Shown piece after piece: positions 1 to 9,640 of a stretch of DNA of 64,000 nt. The stretch lies in assembly GCF_003589595.1 (NCBI RefSeq), contig NW_020653945.1, positions 3,043,651-3,107,650 on the forward strand, written 5' to 3'. The position numbers were made by a program, and so were the translations under genes. The DNA comes from Hyposmocoma kahamanoa. Its lineage: Eukaryota > Arthropoda > Insecta > Lepidoptera > Cosmopterigidae. Below the pieces are notes generated by a model. The model was not told the origin of the DNA and ran no database searches. It saw only the letters and a list, made by a program, of their open reading frames with translations. Positions within the stretch are counted from its first letter, which is position 1; every line of letters begins with the position of its first letter.

Positions 1-120
1 TTAGTCTAAGACCAGGTAATTTATTGTATTAGTTTATTATTACTAAAGTTAGTCTGCTTCAATCGCGAAACCATTTAGGTGTCGGCAGAATATCTGCGCT
101 GCAAACTTATGAATTTGGTA
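1..120. repeat. Possible 3' fragment of a SINE
   Basis: The first ~45 bases (GACCAGGTAATT followed by TTATTATTACTA) resemble the 3' part of the SINE-like sequence near 50610..50690, which carries GAGACCAGGCAATTAG and then TTATTATTAGTT. The match is short and interrupted. Nothing else is recognisable before the LINE fragment that follows. Confidence 0.3.
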
Positions 121-123
121 AAA

Positions 124-360
124 TTGTCATCATCATCATCAATATCATCAGCCTATCGCAGTCCACTGCTGGACATAGGCCTGCCCCAATGTGCGCCATT
201 TCGCCCGGTTCTCAGCTTGTCGCATCCATTTCCCGCCAGCAACCTTTCGCGGGTCGTCATGTCTACCTGGCCGGAGGGCGTCCTACACTACGTTTGCCGA
301 GTCACGGTCTCCACTTTAGAACTCGTTTTCCCCATCGCTTGTCGGTTCTTCGACAGATAC
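124..360 (-). mobile_element. LINE 3' end (C-terminus of reverse transcriptase ORF)
   Basis: On the minus strand, 258..148 reads as the last 36 residues of a non-LTR retrotransposon ORF. It contains WMRQAENRAKWRTLG and ends QQWTAIG and stop, a C-terminus common to many insect LINEs of the RTE or related type. A (CAT)n run at 127..149 is the simple-sequence 3' tail. Upstream (258..360) the frame is broken by a frameshift and stops. It is a dead, 5'-truncated copy; the fragment at 63186..63430 has a similar end. Confidence 0.7.
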
Positions 361-437
361 GGTAAAATTGTGCTAAGCCGAAACCAGTACATTGTTTGTT
401 GTAACTTTCGTTTTCCTGTTATATGTAATACAGCAAA

Positions 438-593
438 GTAATGATTTAGATTTAGATTTAGATTTATTTTATTATCTTGTAAACTTTACATTATTATATA
501 CAATATGTTGTATTACAAGAATCGTTACAAATAGTAATAAATGTTACATTTCACGTAGTACAAGTTTTGTACTACGTAATTTTAACATAGTCA
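438..593. repeat. GATTTA hexamer run and AT-rich sequence, probable LINE tail
   Basis: Three to four GATTTA units at 441..465 lead into AT-rich sequence. Hexamer tails of this kind mark the 3' ends of LINE insertions elsewhere in the window, for example 10337. No coding remnant is seen beside it, so only a tail or a very short truncated insertion is supported. Confidence 0.4.
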
Positions 594-778
594 ATGTATC
601 GAGTTCTTAGGTTTTCGCGATTGTTACACATAGGAAATGAAACTATTTTTCCGGATTTAAGTCGCGTATATTTGTTTCAGTCAACCGTGACCATGGGACC
701 TGTAAAGGGCCCGAAACGTCGGTTTGTTTGAAAAAACAAATATACGCGATTTAAATCCGGAAAAATAGTTTCATTTCC
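594..778. mobile_element. Family A foldback element, short copy
   Basis: The left arm starts CGAGTTCTTAGGTTTTCGCG and continues GGAAATGAAACTATTTTTCC. The right arm from 737 is its reverse complement and ends AGTTTCATTTCC-TA at 778. Between them lies the core 686..723 (GACCATGG to CCGAAACGTCGG). The inner arm is flanked by TA on both sides. No protein is encoded, so this is a miniature inverted-repeat element. At least 12 further full, half or decayed copies lie in the window. Confidence 0.85.
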
Positions 779-1130
779 TACATCTAAATTTTATTTTTAA
801 TGCTTTATATTTCAAATAAATTTATAAAAATCAAACAGTTTTAGCGTAGCTCAGAACAGATTTAAATATCCTTTGATTTAATTTATTTCATGTGTCAGAA
901 AAATAGGATCAATAATTAAAAAAGAAGACCGTTTACATTGTTTTAACCTGCTGCTTTTCAAATTAAAAATGATCATATAAATACATGCCGTTATATAAAT
1001 CACGTTTTACAATTAAAATGTGATGGAAACTCATAAAGCGAAAACTATTATAGACGCCTGAAGTTAACGGGGTCGTTAACTTCAGGCCGTTCGTGGTTAA
1101 AATAACCAATGACCTTTGCGGCATGTTTGT
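779..1130. other. Intergenic, with a perfect 13-bp palindrome
   Basis: AT-rich sequence without a credible ORF. At 1057..1086 a perfect inverted repeat CCTGAAGTTAACG, with the 4-nt spacer GGGT, could form a cruciform or a short RNA hairpin. No terminator, promoter or mobile element boundary was recognised around it. Confidence 0.5.
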
Positions 1131-1330
1131 TCAAGTAAACGGAGGGCAACGGTGCGTGGCGTAGGGCGCCACCCTACGTAGCATTTCAGTTGACACTTGC
1201 CTACGTTTGGGTTCGGAAAATTACTAAGATACGTCACACATTACGCCTGTGTCCCACTCGGGCATACCCCTAAGCCTTATATACACGGCTATTCCACTAC
1301 TGTAATGCACATAAGGTACTTTCTCTCCGT
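1131..1330. repeat. Fragment of unclassified interspersed repeat
   Basis: GC-richer island in AT-rich DNA with a palindromic GTAGGG-CGCCA-CCCTAC at 1161..1176. The string CACATTACGCCTGTGTCCCA (1237..1256) resembles a repeat that I know to be common in Lepidoptera. No second copy was found in this window, so the assignment rests on memory and is tentative. Confidence 0.3.
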
Positions 1331-1470
1331 GAATATTTATATTTATTATATTTATTTTTTTTATATTTATAGTTTCATATTTATTTATATTTTTTATTAT
1401 CAAAAAGTGTGCATATTTTATAGAATTTTGAACTATGTGCAAATTTAAAAAAAATTATTGTTATTGACTC

Positions 1471-1757
1471 TTTTTTAACCGACTTCAAAAAAGGAGGAAG
1501 TTCTCAATTCCACTGTATGTTTTTTTGTATGTATGTTACACGATAACTCCGATATATGTTAACCGATTTTGATTATTCTTTTGTTATTGGAAATAGGGTA
1601 TCTCAGAAGTGGTCCCGTTTAAATTTGAAAAAAAAATTCCATCTCTAAGGGTGGCACACTGGGGATGAATCCGGTTTCGCGCAATTTCCGGATACCGATT
1701 TTAGCACAACTTGGCAAATAGATGTAACTCCGCGCACTTTTGAGGTCGGTTTTTAAT
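1471..1757 (+). mobile_element. Family E miniature element, near-complete copy
   Basis: Bounded by AACCGACTTCAAAAAAGGAG at the left and by TTTGAGGTCGGTTTTTAA at the right, which form imperfect inverted ends. The middle holds conserved blocks that recur in other copies (GATAACTCCGATAT, ATTTGAA-AAA-TTCCA, AAGGGTGGCACACT, TTGGCAAATAGATG). It is noncoding. Other whole, split or partial copies lie near 29557, 40662, 42240, 42893, 44460, 53108 and 61255. Confidence 0.8.
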
Positions 1758-1764
1758 TCGGATC

Positions 1765-1835
1765 TAATTTTTTATTTAAACAAACCAACGAGTATTACGG
1801 GCCCTTTACAGGACCCATGTTCATGGTTGATCACG
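1765..1835. mobile_element. Family A fragment (left half)
   Basis: AACAAACCAACGAGTATTAC followed by GGGCCCTTTACAGGACCCAT matches the inner left arm and core of family A with several substitutions. The outer arm is missing, so this is a decayed half copy directly after the family E element. Confidence 0.6.
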
Positions 1836-2245
1836 ACAGTGTGTATCAGTCGCAAAAACCTAAGAACTATTTAATATTGTTATCAAAATAGTAAATTAAA
1901 TAAAACCTATTGTTCAGTAAATAAAAAAAAACAATGGTTACTTTTGAATCCTTAAGAAATATCGTCTTAATACAAAAGTATAACGAACCGAATAAAAAAG
2001 GTCTCTCGAGTCCTGAGTGCTATCAATCAAGGAGCATTCGTAAATGTCTGACTCCCTTCGGGTACGAAACTGCCAAGTGTCAGTCCGCAAGAATTCAGTG
2101 TCAAGATTGCTGAATGATGACCTTCAACAGATTTCATGATATTATACAGACGGCAGCACATCACGCTATATATATATACATATATATATAGTGTCTTGTT
2201 CCGTTGCGCTGGAGGCGATATTCGAACAAAAGTGTATTGAATGTA
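1836..2245. other. Intergenic AT-rich sequence with TA microsatellite
   Basis: No gene or clear repeat was found. A TATATATATACATATATATATA run lies at about 2167..2191. The segment ends at the left arm of the large family A element. Confidence 0.5.
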
Positions 2246-3115
2246 TAGGAAATGAAACTATTTTTCCGGATTTAAATCGTGTATATTTGTTTTTTCAAAC
2301 AAACCGACGTTTCGGGCCCTTTACAGGTCCCACGGTCACGGTTGACTGAGATTTTTCATTAAAAAATCTAATGAAAAATCCCAAACAGACATAAGACTGC
2401 AGTACTAATTAATATGTTTTAGTTTATTCTAATTTCTATTAATAATTAATAATAAATTGAACTTAATAAAAATTCATTCAATAAAATAATTTGTAAAACT
2501 TAATATAGCGTAAATTGGAATGTTTTCATTGTAAAATTAAAAATAAGGTATTTAATTAATAACTATTGTAACTATAGTAGAAAAAATAGGGTGGTTTGCA
2601 TCAATATTAGACATAAATAAATCTACAACCTCTCTAGTTCTATGTTTAAGACTTGAAACAACTGAAAAATTTAAAAAAAATGGAAAAGCAAAAAGCACTA
2701 GTGCGAAAAATCCAACTTTCGGCACGATTTGTAGTACTAAAAATGCCACGTTTTGAGCAACTGTATTAAAAAACATTTTATTATAATCCATCAATACCTC
2801 TAAGATCAATAGTGTTATAAATCATTGAATAACTATAAGTCGTTGATAACTAACCAATTGGAAATGAAACTATTTTTCCGGATTTAAATCGCGTATATTT
2901 GTTTTTTCAAACAAACCAGTGAAAAAAAGTGGTTTGTATCAATATTAGACCTAACTGGTTGAAGACTGTACCACCTCAGTCAACCGTGACCATGGGACCT
3001 GTAAAGGGCCCGAAACGTCGGTTTGTTTGAAAAAACAAATATACGCGATTTAAATCCGGAAATATAGTTTCATTTCCTATGTGTAACAATCGCGAAAACA
3101 TGAGAACTCGATATG
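2246..3115. mobile_element. Family A foldback element, long composite copy
   Basis: The left arm GGAAATGAAACTATTTTTCC starts at 2249 and runs through a core in reverse orientation (2303..2340) to GGTTGACTGAG. Internal sequence 2355..2610 recurs at 30485..30840 and partly at 7972..8100, so it belongs to the element. At about 2862 a second left arm begins, followed by sequence GTGGTTTGTATCAATATTAG, the right core (2985..3022) and the right arm, ending AACAATCGCGAAAACATGAG near 3110. The copy is therefore a full-length element with another copy or a rearrangement inside. The stretch 2612..2860 is not shared with other copies and holds an 85-codon minus-strand ORF that I cannot assign. Confidence 0.75.
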
Positions 3116-3427
3116 TATTGAATGTACATCAACCTAATGGACGAATGGCTGCTTAATACAAGACTTTAATTTCTAAGTTATATACATTTGTGAGTGTTTA
3201 CTAACAATACCTCTCGCTAAATATTATAATAAAACCTTCGTGTGCCTAAGGTTCACAACACCTGAAAAAAAGTGTGAAGTCTCCTAAGGGCATTGGTCGA
3301 GAGTGTCGAACTATGCGACTCATTCGAAGAACAGAGTCCGATGTGATTATATAGCGAAAAGAAAATAAATAAATAATTTCGTTATTCAAACTAAGGCCTA
3401 TGTAAAGGTGTTTTGAGAATTTATATA
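3116..3427. other. Intergenic, no feature seen
   Basis: AT-rich sequence between the family A element and the mariner element. No ORF, tRNA-like fold or repeat match to the rest of the window was recognised. Confidence 0.4.
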
Positions 3428-4430
3428 CATAGGGCGCACTATAAGTTTCCGGAACTGGCCACTTACATAAACAATATTTAAAAAGTAATTACAACATTTG
3501 AAACTGGAACTCTTTGGCTGTGGAATACAGTTTGTTTCATCTGACTGTCACTTGTTTTTACATTGTGGCATCATTTTAGAAATTGGTTGTCTACGTCACC
3601 ATGGATTTAACTCGTGAAAATAATCGTAATATGATTTTCTACGACTTTAAGTGTAATTTAACAGCTCAGCGGAGCTTCGATCGGCTTCAAACTGCTTTTG
3701 GCGATGAAGCATCATGCAAGACGACTATTTATAGCTGGTTTGCAGAATCTAAAACGCGGTCGTGTGAATCTCATTGACGAATTTTGTGAATGGTCGTGGT
3801 GGACGGGCCCACTGCTGTAAACAAGAACAACATCGATGCTGTGCGCCGTATGATCAAAACAGACAGGCATGTGACATACCATGAGATTCGGGCATTTTTA
3901 GGTACATGCATTAGTCAAAAACCATCAATACTATACAAACATTTGGGTGTGAAAAAGCTGTGCTCTCGGTGGATCCCACACAATTTGACTGAGGCTCAAA
4001 AAACGACGCTAAAAAATTGACCAACTCCGTAAAAATAACCGTAAGCGCCGTATCATCTTGCACCACGATAATGCCAGTTCTCACACGGTCAGACAGGCAA
4101 ATGAATTTTTGAAGGTGAACAACGTTGACCTTATGAGCCATCCCGCGAACAGTCCCGACCTGGCACCTTGTGACTTTTATTTATTTACAAAAATTAAGAA
4201 CCAGTTACGCGGTCAATGATTTTCATCACCTGAAGAGGCTGTCGAAGAGTATGAAAAATATGTTTGTGAGATTCACGGAGGAGTGGCATAAATGCTTTCA
4301 AAATTGGTTCATTCGTATGAAAAAGTGCATTAACGCTGACGAAGAATATTTTGAGAAACAATAAATTCATTTCTGACCATTTATAGTATTTTTTTCTTAT
4401 TCATTCCGGAAACTTATAGTGTGCTCCACG
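3428..4430 (+). mobile_element. Mariner transposon (DD34D), internally deleted and frameshifted
   Basis: Ends are inverted repeats sharing CACTATAAGTTTCCGGA (left from 3428, right to 4430), each flanked by TA, the usual mariner target duplication. Length is 1003 bp, against about 1.3 kb for intact mariners. The shortfall fits loss of the central transposase region that carries the first catalytic Asp. Confidence 0.9.
3601..4363 (+). pseudogene. Mariner transposase remnant
   Basis: Starts at ATG 3601 (MDLTRENNRNMIFYDFK), followed by the helix-turn-helix region with DEASCKTTIYSWFAESK. After a frameshift the linker region TPHNLTE-like (WIPHNLTEAQKTTLKN) ends in a stop at 4018. The sequence then jumps to HHDNASSHT and HPANSPDLAPCDFYLF. 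Exactly 34 residues separate the Asp of HHDNA (codon 4067..4069) and the Asp of PCDF (4172..4174), which is the DD34D spacing of mariners. The first catalytic Asp motif is absent, a stop follows QLRGQ, and the C-terminus (NADEEYFEKQ) is in another frame. It cannot produce an active enzyme. Confidence 0.9.
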
Positions 4431-4591
4431 TATCTTATTTCGTTTAGGAAATATAAAATCGAACAACGGTCGATCTGACATCCACTCCGAATAAAATGTA
4501 CATATGTAACTACTATGTACGCGTAGTCAATCAGTAATTGCTGACGTGGACTCAAGCGGCATTTACTTATTAATAAAATATTAAGTAAAAT

Positions 4592-4722
4592 AAAAATGGA
4601 AGTAAATTAATTTGTTACTCCGCGAACCCAGTGAAGGTGTTTTTGTTATTTAGCGCAGCTATTTTGCACGATTTAACCTTCACTGGGTTCGCGGAGTAGC
4701 AAATTAATTTATTTCCATTTTT
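4592..4722. mobile_element. Foldback element with 47-bp arms
   Basis: Left arm 4592..4638 and right arm 4676..4722 are reverse complements with only 2 mismatches in 47 (inner part ACTCCGCGAACCCAGTGAAG). The loop is 37 bp. The inner half of the arm is much GC-richer than the surroundings. No target duplication is obvious and no second copy was found here. It is probably a miniature foldback or a single-copy hairpin locus. Confidence 0.65.
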
Positions 4723-5354
4723 ATCAACATGGACTTCCGCAAAGTAGCGCTTGAATCTATTAATTATTAAGTAAGTGACCACTTAATATCGCTTTTGCAT
4801 TGGAGCTGAATTTATTAACACAGGCCGTGATTGTCTACTAGTTACTGGTTTGTGTTTTGTTATTATTTTCATTTCGTCAAATCACACGGAACGAAAATAT
4901 TTCCGGGAAGGAACGATATTATTTTCCAATCACGCTCGCAGAAGAGAGAATATTGTTTTCATATTTCTTTTCTCATAATAGGCGATACAAAAAATAAAGT
5001 AGATAATGATATATAGGACTTGAATTAATGTCGAAAACAATCTCGGTCCCATTCCGGTTACATAAATATCATGGAATATTTTCACTAGCATCGCGAACTC
5101 GATGTTATTCGACAAAAAGAAGCCATAAACATAATTTGAAAGGGAACGCGCGAAATGGGTGCACATCTCCCCTATTTCTCCGCTGCAGGGTTGCTATACT
5201 TAATAAATTAGTGGAATTAAATATTTCCGCTTTCCGGTTTGGTTGTATAAAATACTCGTATACAGGATGGTGGCGTTTGTAAATTATCCCGTCTTAATTT
5301 AATGGTGATTAATAATTCATTTAATGATGATGACCATGGATTCAATTGGACTAG

Positions 5355-5437
5355 ACTAAACGCGCGCTAAACTTTGGCGCGCAGTTTCCGTCCAGTCACC
5401 GCACCGCGGAAGCTCGTACTGGTTTCAAGTACGTTGA
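5355..5437 (+). promoter_or_regulatory. CpG-rich segment, possible promoter or 5' noncoding exon
   Basis: An 80-bp block rich in CpG (ACGCGCGCTAAACTTTGGCG, then CACCGCACCGCGGAAGCTCG) stands out from AT-rich flanks. It ends TTTCAA followed by GTACGT, which would serve as a splice donor on the plus strand. No coding sequence follows that I can attach. A 5' untranslated exon is one reading; a fragment of a GC-rich repeat is another. Confidence 0.2.
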
Positions 5438-5633
5438 ATAAAATTCGAGTTATTATTATAAATACGTGAGTTATATGTTAGTTTAATGAATACCTCTGAG
5501 TCTCGAGTTTATTATTTAAAATACGTGGCGCTGTTAATGCAATAGTGAATTAGCTCAAAAAGCGTTTTTTTTCAGAGTCGATGAAAAACGAATACTCGCT
5601 TCCCGTGAAAGATCATTAAAACTAATGTATAGT

Positions 5634-5780
5634 TTATTTGATTTTCAACTCGGGACTTAATCACGTATAAAAAACATATTTTAATTACCTCGACGTTTCG
5701 GACGTATTGCAACGTCCATGGTCTCGTCCCTTCCTTGAGTCCCTTGATTCTCTTCGAGTCCCGAATTAAAAATCAAATAA
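5634..5780. mobile_element. Family C foldback element
   Basis: Arms of about 25 bp: TTATTTGATTTTCAACTCGG (5634 onward) and its reverse complement ending at 5780, with two mismatches. The loop contains, on the minus strand, the 38-nt core at 5726..5689 that is also found in families A and D, although the arms are unrelated. Noncoding. A target duplication could not be fixed. Confidence 0.7.
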
Positions 5781-6231
5781 TGTGTGAAAATCGTCATAGT
5801 TTAAATCAAAGGTTAAGTTTATTACAGACATCTTAGCAATTTCCTGCTGGCCAACTATATTTAAAAATAAAAGGGAAGAAACGTTTTCATATTTTTGAGT
5901 AACAACTGTTCTGAACAGAACTAGCTCACATAAACTTTGTCTCATTTTGAGTTAATCAGAAATCCTTTAATTGTTTCTTACAATAATGCAATTACGGTTT
6001 TATTGACAAGTAGATACTCAAATTTTACTTTTGTCAAGTGAAAGAAAAGAAACAAAGATTTTTCCGTCAAAATTGTAAGTTATATTCGTTCTTGGCAAAA
6101 GAACAAGTCAGGGCTTTACGTTCAATTCTATATAAAAGTCCAAGTATCTATTGCACAGTCTCATATTTCTACGCCGCAATTCTCAACATAACTATACTCG
6201 GACATGGAAAAGAACATGATATAACAAATTG
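5781..6231. other. Intergenic, no feature seen
   Basis: AT-rich. A 66-codon plus-strand ORF (6038..6238) has no recognisable domain and runs into the family A relative, so it is treated as chance. Confidence 0.4.
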
Positions 6232-6368
6232 GAAATGAAATTTTTTTTTTTTGGGTTCCAATCGCGTATATTTGTTCTTCAAACAAACTGAAAGAGCCCA
6301 CAGACCTATATATGTCTGTGGAAAGAGAAAAAGTTTGAAAAAATTGTTTCGTTTTCAATGTGTAACAA
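6232..6368. mobile_element. Decayed family A foldback
   Basis: GGAAATGAAA followed by ATCGCGTATATTTGTTCTTC at the left, and AAATTGTTTCGTTTTCAATG with TGTAACAAT at the right, match both family A ends. The central core is replaced by a small palindrome (CCACAGACCTATATATGTCT-GTGG). It is a diverged or internally deleted copy. Confidence 0.6.
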
Positions 6369-6407
6369 TATTTAACAAAATTTAAAGAAAAAGTTAGTTT
6401 TATGTAA

Positions 6408-6615
6408 CAAACTGCCTCCGTCGTCGAATGGCTACCATGCTTTACTGTCCCAGGTTGGATTCCCGGGCCGGGAGAAATATTTGTAAGGCATACATTTATT
6501 TCTCTTGAGAGTTTGGGTGTAAGTTGTGGTTGTCTATGTGTGTGTCCATGGCATCCGCGATACAGGGTTTCCCTAGTGAGGGGCTATGAGTGTGTGCGTT
6601 ATTTACACATATTTA
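6408..6615 (+). mobile_element. tRNA-derived SINE, family L
   Basis: The head GCCTCCGTCGTCGAATGGCT with GGTTGGATTCCCGG resembles a tRNA with A and B boxes, but part of the tRNA is deleted relative to the copy at 45858. The body (GGTTGTCTATGTGTGTGTCC, ACAGGGTTTCCCTAGTG) and the GTGTGTGCGTTATT end are shared with copies at 45858, 52636/53066 and 54155. Confidence 0.75.
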
Positions 6616-6784
6616 TTTATTTTTATATGAAAATAAGGTATACGTTTTAACATATGTATATACAGAGTGTAATCATTGAGTGCGAGATATTAAAAACCCA
6701 TAAACTGATGTCGAAAGTACGTTACCTAATAAGAACGACGTCAATAACTTTTTTAAAATAAAAAACTAAAATAATCCTTTTTTT

Positions 6785-7090
6785 ATAAAATGTAAGTGCG
6801 CAATTCACCTCCATCTCACCTGATGGAAAGTAACTATGAGGATGCTTTATGCATGCACACCTAATAATGCCTATTCATTGTCGCTTTGAAAAAGCTCAAG
6901 TTATAACTTTCAGGGAACAAGTACGCAGGCAGGGAATTCCAATCCACAGCTGTTCGCAATGCGGGAGCGTAACGCTTCGCGCGAATCTTTGAAATATCCA
7001 CAACATAGGGGTGGAACCCAAGCCTACGTCTAGTCCCCCGGTGATAGGAAGGGGAAGGCGGAATAAAATCGTGTAATTCCATCGCACACT
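6785..7090 (-). mobile_element. LINE 3' fragment (ORF2 C-terminus)
   Basis: The minus strand encodes 73 residues with HRGTRRRLGFHPYVVDI, then DWNSLPAYLFPESYN and NRHY, the C-terminal signature of a non-LTR ORF2. It matches the plus-strand copy at 61352..61624 residue for residue over most of its length. The 3' UTR (CACCTGATGGAAAG on the plus strand) also matches. It is 5'-truncated at about 7090. Confidence 0.75.
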
Positions 7091-7970
7091 CTCCAAAATT
7101 TTAACGTCAAACGTTCACATACATTTAATATGACATTCGTAGAGAGGTCTTAATTGGCCTCTTTAAGATTTTATAGATAACAATACTGCTATAAATAAAT
7201 AATAACACTATCGTTTTATTGCATGAAAACAAAGTGATGTTTATGTTTAAGTAAATACAAAATTTCGTATTCAAAGAAGTTGTTCCAAACTGAAGCCTCT
7301 ACGAAAATCATATAAAATGTGTGTGAGCGTTTGACGTTATAATATTGCATATTTCTAGTTTTAATTAACTAAAGTTATTAATGTTGTTTTACTCATTAGG
7401 TAACGCAATTTTGATATCAGTTTGAAGATTATTGATATATCTTAATTTTACACACTAATACACTTAATGTTTACACCCTGTATAATATCACGTAATGTAG
7501 GGTTTGACTCATATATACGGGATACCATATACGAGTCCCGGAGAGTAAATTTAAGAAATTACATTCAGTCGGTCGGCAAAAGCTGGCAAAGTTAATCCTA
7601 TTGCCGGACGTGCAACAGTTTTAGGTTCGATTTTACGAGCGGGTCGTTTCTCCGTTTCGCCCCCATTCATCCATCTGCTGCTAGAGGCAAATAAGACGAT
7701 TGACGATGCTATTTTCGAATGTGATATTTTAGGGCTGTGGCTTGGCATATAAATTGGCATATAGAGATCCTGAATATGATATCGGACAGGATGGTTGCAG
7801 CCACGGAAGAAAAAAAATTATGGTAGTGCCTTAGGCCTCGATTCCTATAAGAACCGATGTCGCCAAAACTCATACATTCTCACAATTTGAAACACTACAA
7901 AATCTTCATATTGATTGGTCGTAGTTTCAAATTTAAAAAGAAATAACAAGCGTAGAAATAAAAAGCGCAA
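7091..7970. other. Intergenic, mostly featureless
   Basis: No supported gene. A GC-richer patch at 7560..7700 carries a 69-codon minus-strand ORF with no domain that I recognise. The rest is AT-rich without matches to the repeat families named here. Confidence 0.4.
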
Positions 7971-7971
7971 A

Positions 7972-8206
7972 TAGCGTAAATTGGAATGTTTTCTTTGTAA
8001 AATTAAAAATAAGGTATGTAATTAATAACTATTGTAACTATAGTGAAAAAATAGGGTGGTTTGCATTAATATTAGACATAACTGGTTGAAGACTGTACCA
8101 CCTCAGTCAACTGTGACCATGGGACCTGTAAAGGGCCCGAAACGTCGGTTTGTTTGAAAAAACTAATATATGCGATTTAAATCCGGAAAAATAGTTTCAT
8201 TTCCTA
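7972..8206. mobile_element. Family A element, right part
   Basis: TAGCGTAAATTGGAATGTTT through the internal region, GTGGTTTGCATTAATATTAG, the core (8112..8149) and the right arm ending TTTCATTTCC-TA. It lacks the left arm. Internal sequence is about the same as in the copy at 2505..2610. Confidence 0.8.
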
Positions 8207-8344
8207 AGAAATAACAAATTCTGGATTCTTAATATAATTTAAACTTTACCCCGTTGGCATATCGTTGAAAGTTCAATATCATCGATACCTATTATTGCAA
8301 GTTACGACGTTTTGATATTATATTGAAATTTCAATCAAAGTACT

Positions 8345-8745
8345 GCCATCTAGCGGTTAATTGCTGAACGACAACGAATTAGAGTTATTAATTTAGTTCT
8401 CCAATAAAGAAGCGACCATATTGCAGGGGTATAGCTTTACTTTCGTTCTTGTAACAAGAAAAATATTTCGTTGAACAGAAAATTGAACAAATATTAATAT
8501 AAGACTACCATCACGGGTAATAATATTTTTGGTGCGGCCATCATTTTTGCACTCCAAAACAGCACAACAAGGCATTTTCTTATATTTTTCAAGGCACGAG
8601 ACGCTTAACAACTTTGCTGCCGAGCGAAACACACAACTTTTCACCTCACTATAGCGAGGAAAATGGTAAATGAAAGAAAAACAATGGAACTATAACAAAT
8701 CAGTTTTAATAAACAAAATTAGTTGTCGTTGTCAATTTAATGTCA
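8345..8745 (-). pseudogene. THAP-like zinc-finger fragment, probably transposon-derived
   Basis: On the minus strand from ATG 8575 the translation begins MPCCAVLECKN, the typical start of a C2CH THAP domain (first Cys pair spaced C-x4-C). The usual FHxFP motif and the second Cys/His pair are not found in frame, where the reading continues into hydrophobic, unlikely sequence. The flanks 8362..8385 (ACGACAACGAATTA) and 8716..8738 (TAGTTGTCGTTGTCAA) are loosely inverted, so a P-element-type or other THAP transposon remnant is more likely than a host gene. It is not the same element as those at 31555 and 34706. Confidence 0.4.
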
Positions 8746-8762
8746 ACATTATTGTTACCCAG

Positions 8763-8871
8763 AGTCAACCGTGCCCATGGGACCTGTAAAGGGCCCGAAG
8801 CATTGTTTTGTTTGAGAAAAAACAAATATATACGCGATTTAAATCAGGAAAAATAGTTTTATTTCCAACGA
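8763..8871. mobile_element. Family A right arm only
   Basis: AGTCAACCGTGCCCATGGGA, TGTAAAGGGCCCGAAGC, then GCGATTTAAATCAGGAAAAA and ATTTCC. Several substitutions in the core suggest an older copy. The left half is absent. Confidence 0.75.
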
Positions 8872-9424
8872 GATTTTGTGACTCGAGTATGTAATTTTTA
8901 CCGTCCGTGCTAAATACAATGTTTTTCATCACATTTGCGAGGAAATAGAAACAACGATAATTTATTTTTTGTATGAATAAATATCGCTTCACAACACAAC
9001 ATTGCCGGATTTTGCAAATAGCGGGTTATTTTTTTTAAAATAGATTGCCAGCTATTCTTCCATAGATATGCAACTCGAACTAAAATGTCATGAATACACA
9101 GGCGCATGTAGCCACAATAAAATAAGTAACGTAAAATATTCTAAAAATACTGCAAAATTTGAATTAACAAAATAAATTTACTAAAATATAGTTATATTGC
9201 AAATGTTTAGTTTTTTTATAACAATAATTTATTTAGCAAGGCCTAATACTTTAGGTTTATGCAAAATATACGTTAAGATTTTTCGAACATAAATAAATTT
9301 AATATTGACGTAAAAAATCCATGATTCAAAAGCCCTTGACCAAAACTTAGGACATTACGGCCGACTTTGCCTGCACGACACTGTTTTGCCTGTACGAGCA
9401 CGTATGATGAAAAACACAGTTGAA

Positions 9425-9640
9425 GACGTCTGTGGTCGAGTGGCTTGTACACCGATTTTCAACGCGTCGCCATCTCAGAGGTCCCGGGTGCGATTCCCGG
9501 CCGGGTCAATGTAGAAAACTTACTTTTCTATATTGTCTCCGTTTTCCGATTTCCATAACACAAGTACTTTAGTTACTTTACTTTGCGATCTGAGCAACGT
9601 ATGTGGTGATGTCTAATATTTATTTATATTTAACAAATTA
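9425..9640 (+). mobile_element. tRNA-derived SINE
   Basis: The head GTCTGTGGTCGAGTGGCTTG (A-box-like) is followed by GGTCCCGGGTGCGATTCCCG (B-box-like). A non-tRNA body follows with TGTAGAAAACTTACTTTTCT and ends ATATTTATTTATATTTAAC. The order and wording fit a lepidopteran SINE. There is no discriminator end or 3' trailer that would mark a functional tRNA gene. Confidence 0.65.

Noticed and set aside
686..723. Active hammerhead ribozyme in family A
   Set aside because: GAAAC and GTC are present after a stem, but the required CUGANGA box is replaced by GACCATG in all copies; only a structural similarity is claimed.
2166..2192. TATA-type promoter
   Set aside because: It is a TA microsatellite without any downstream gene.
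8910..9107. Overlapping minus-strand ORFs near family A
   Set aside because: The ORFs overlap the family A arm or AT-rich DNA and have no motifs.
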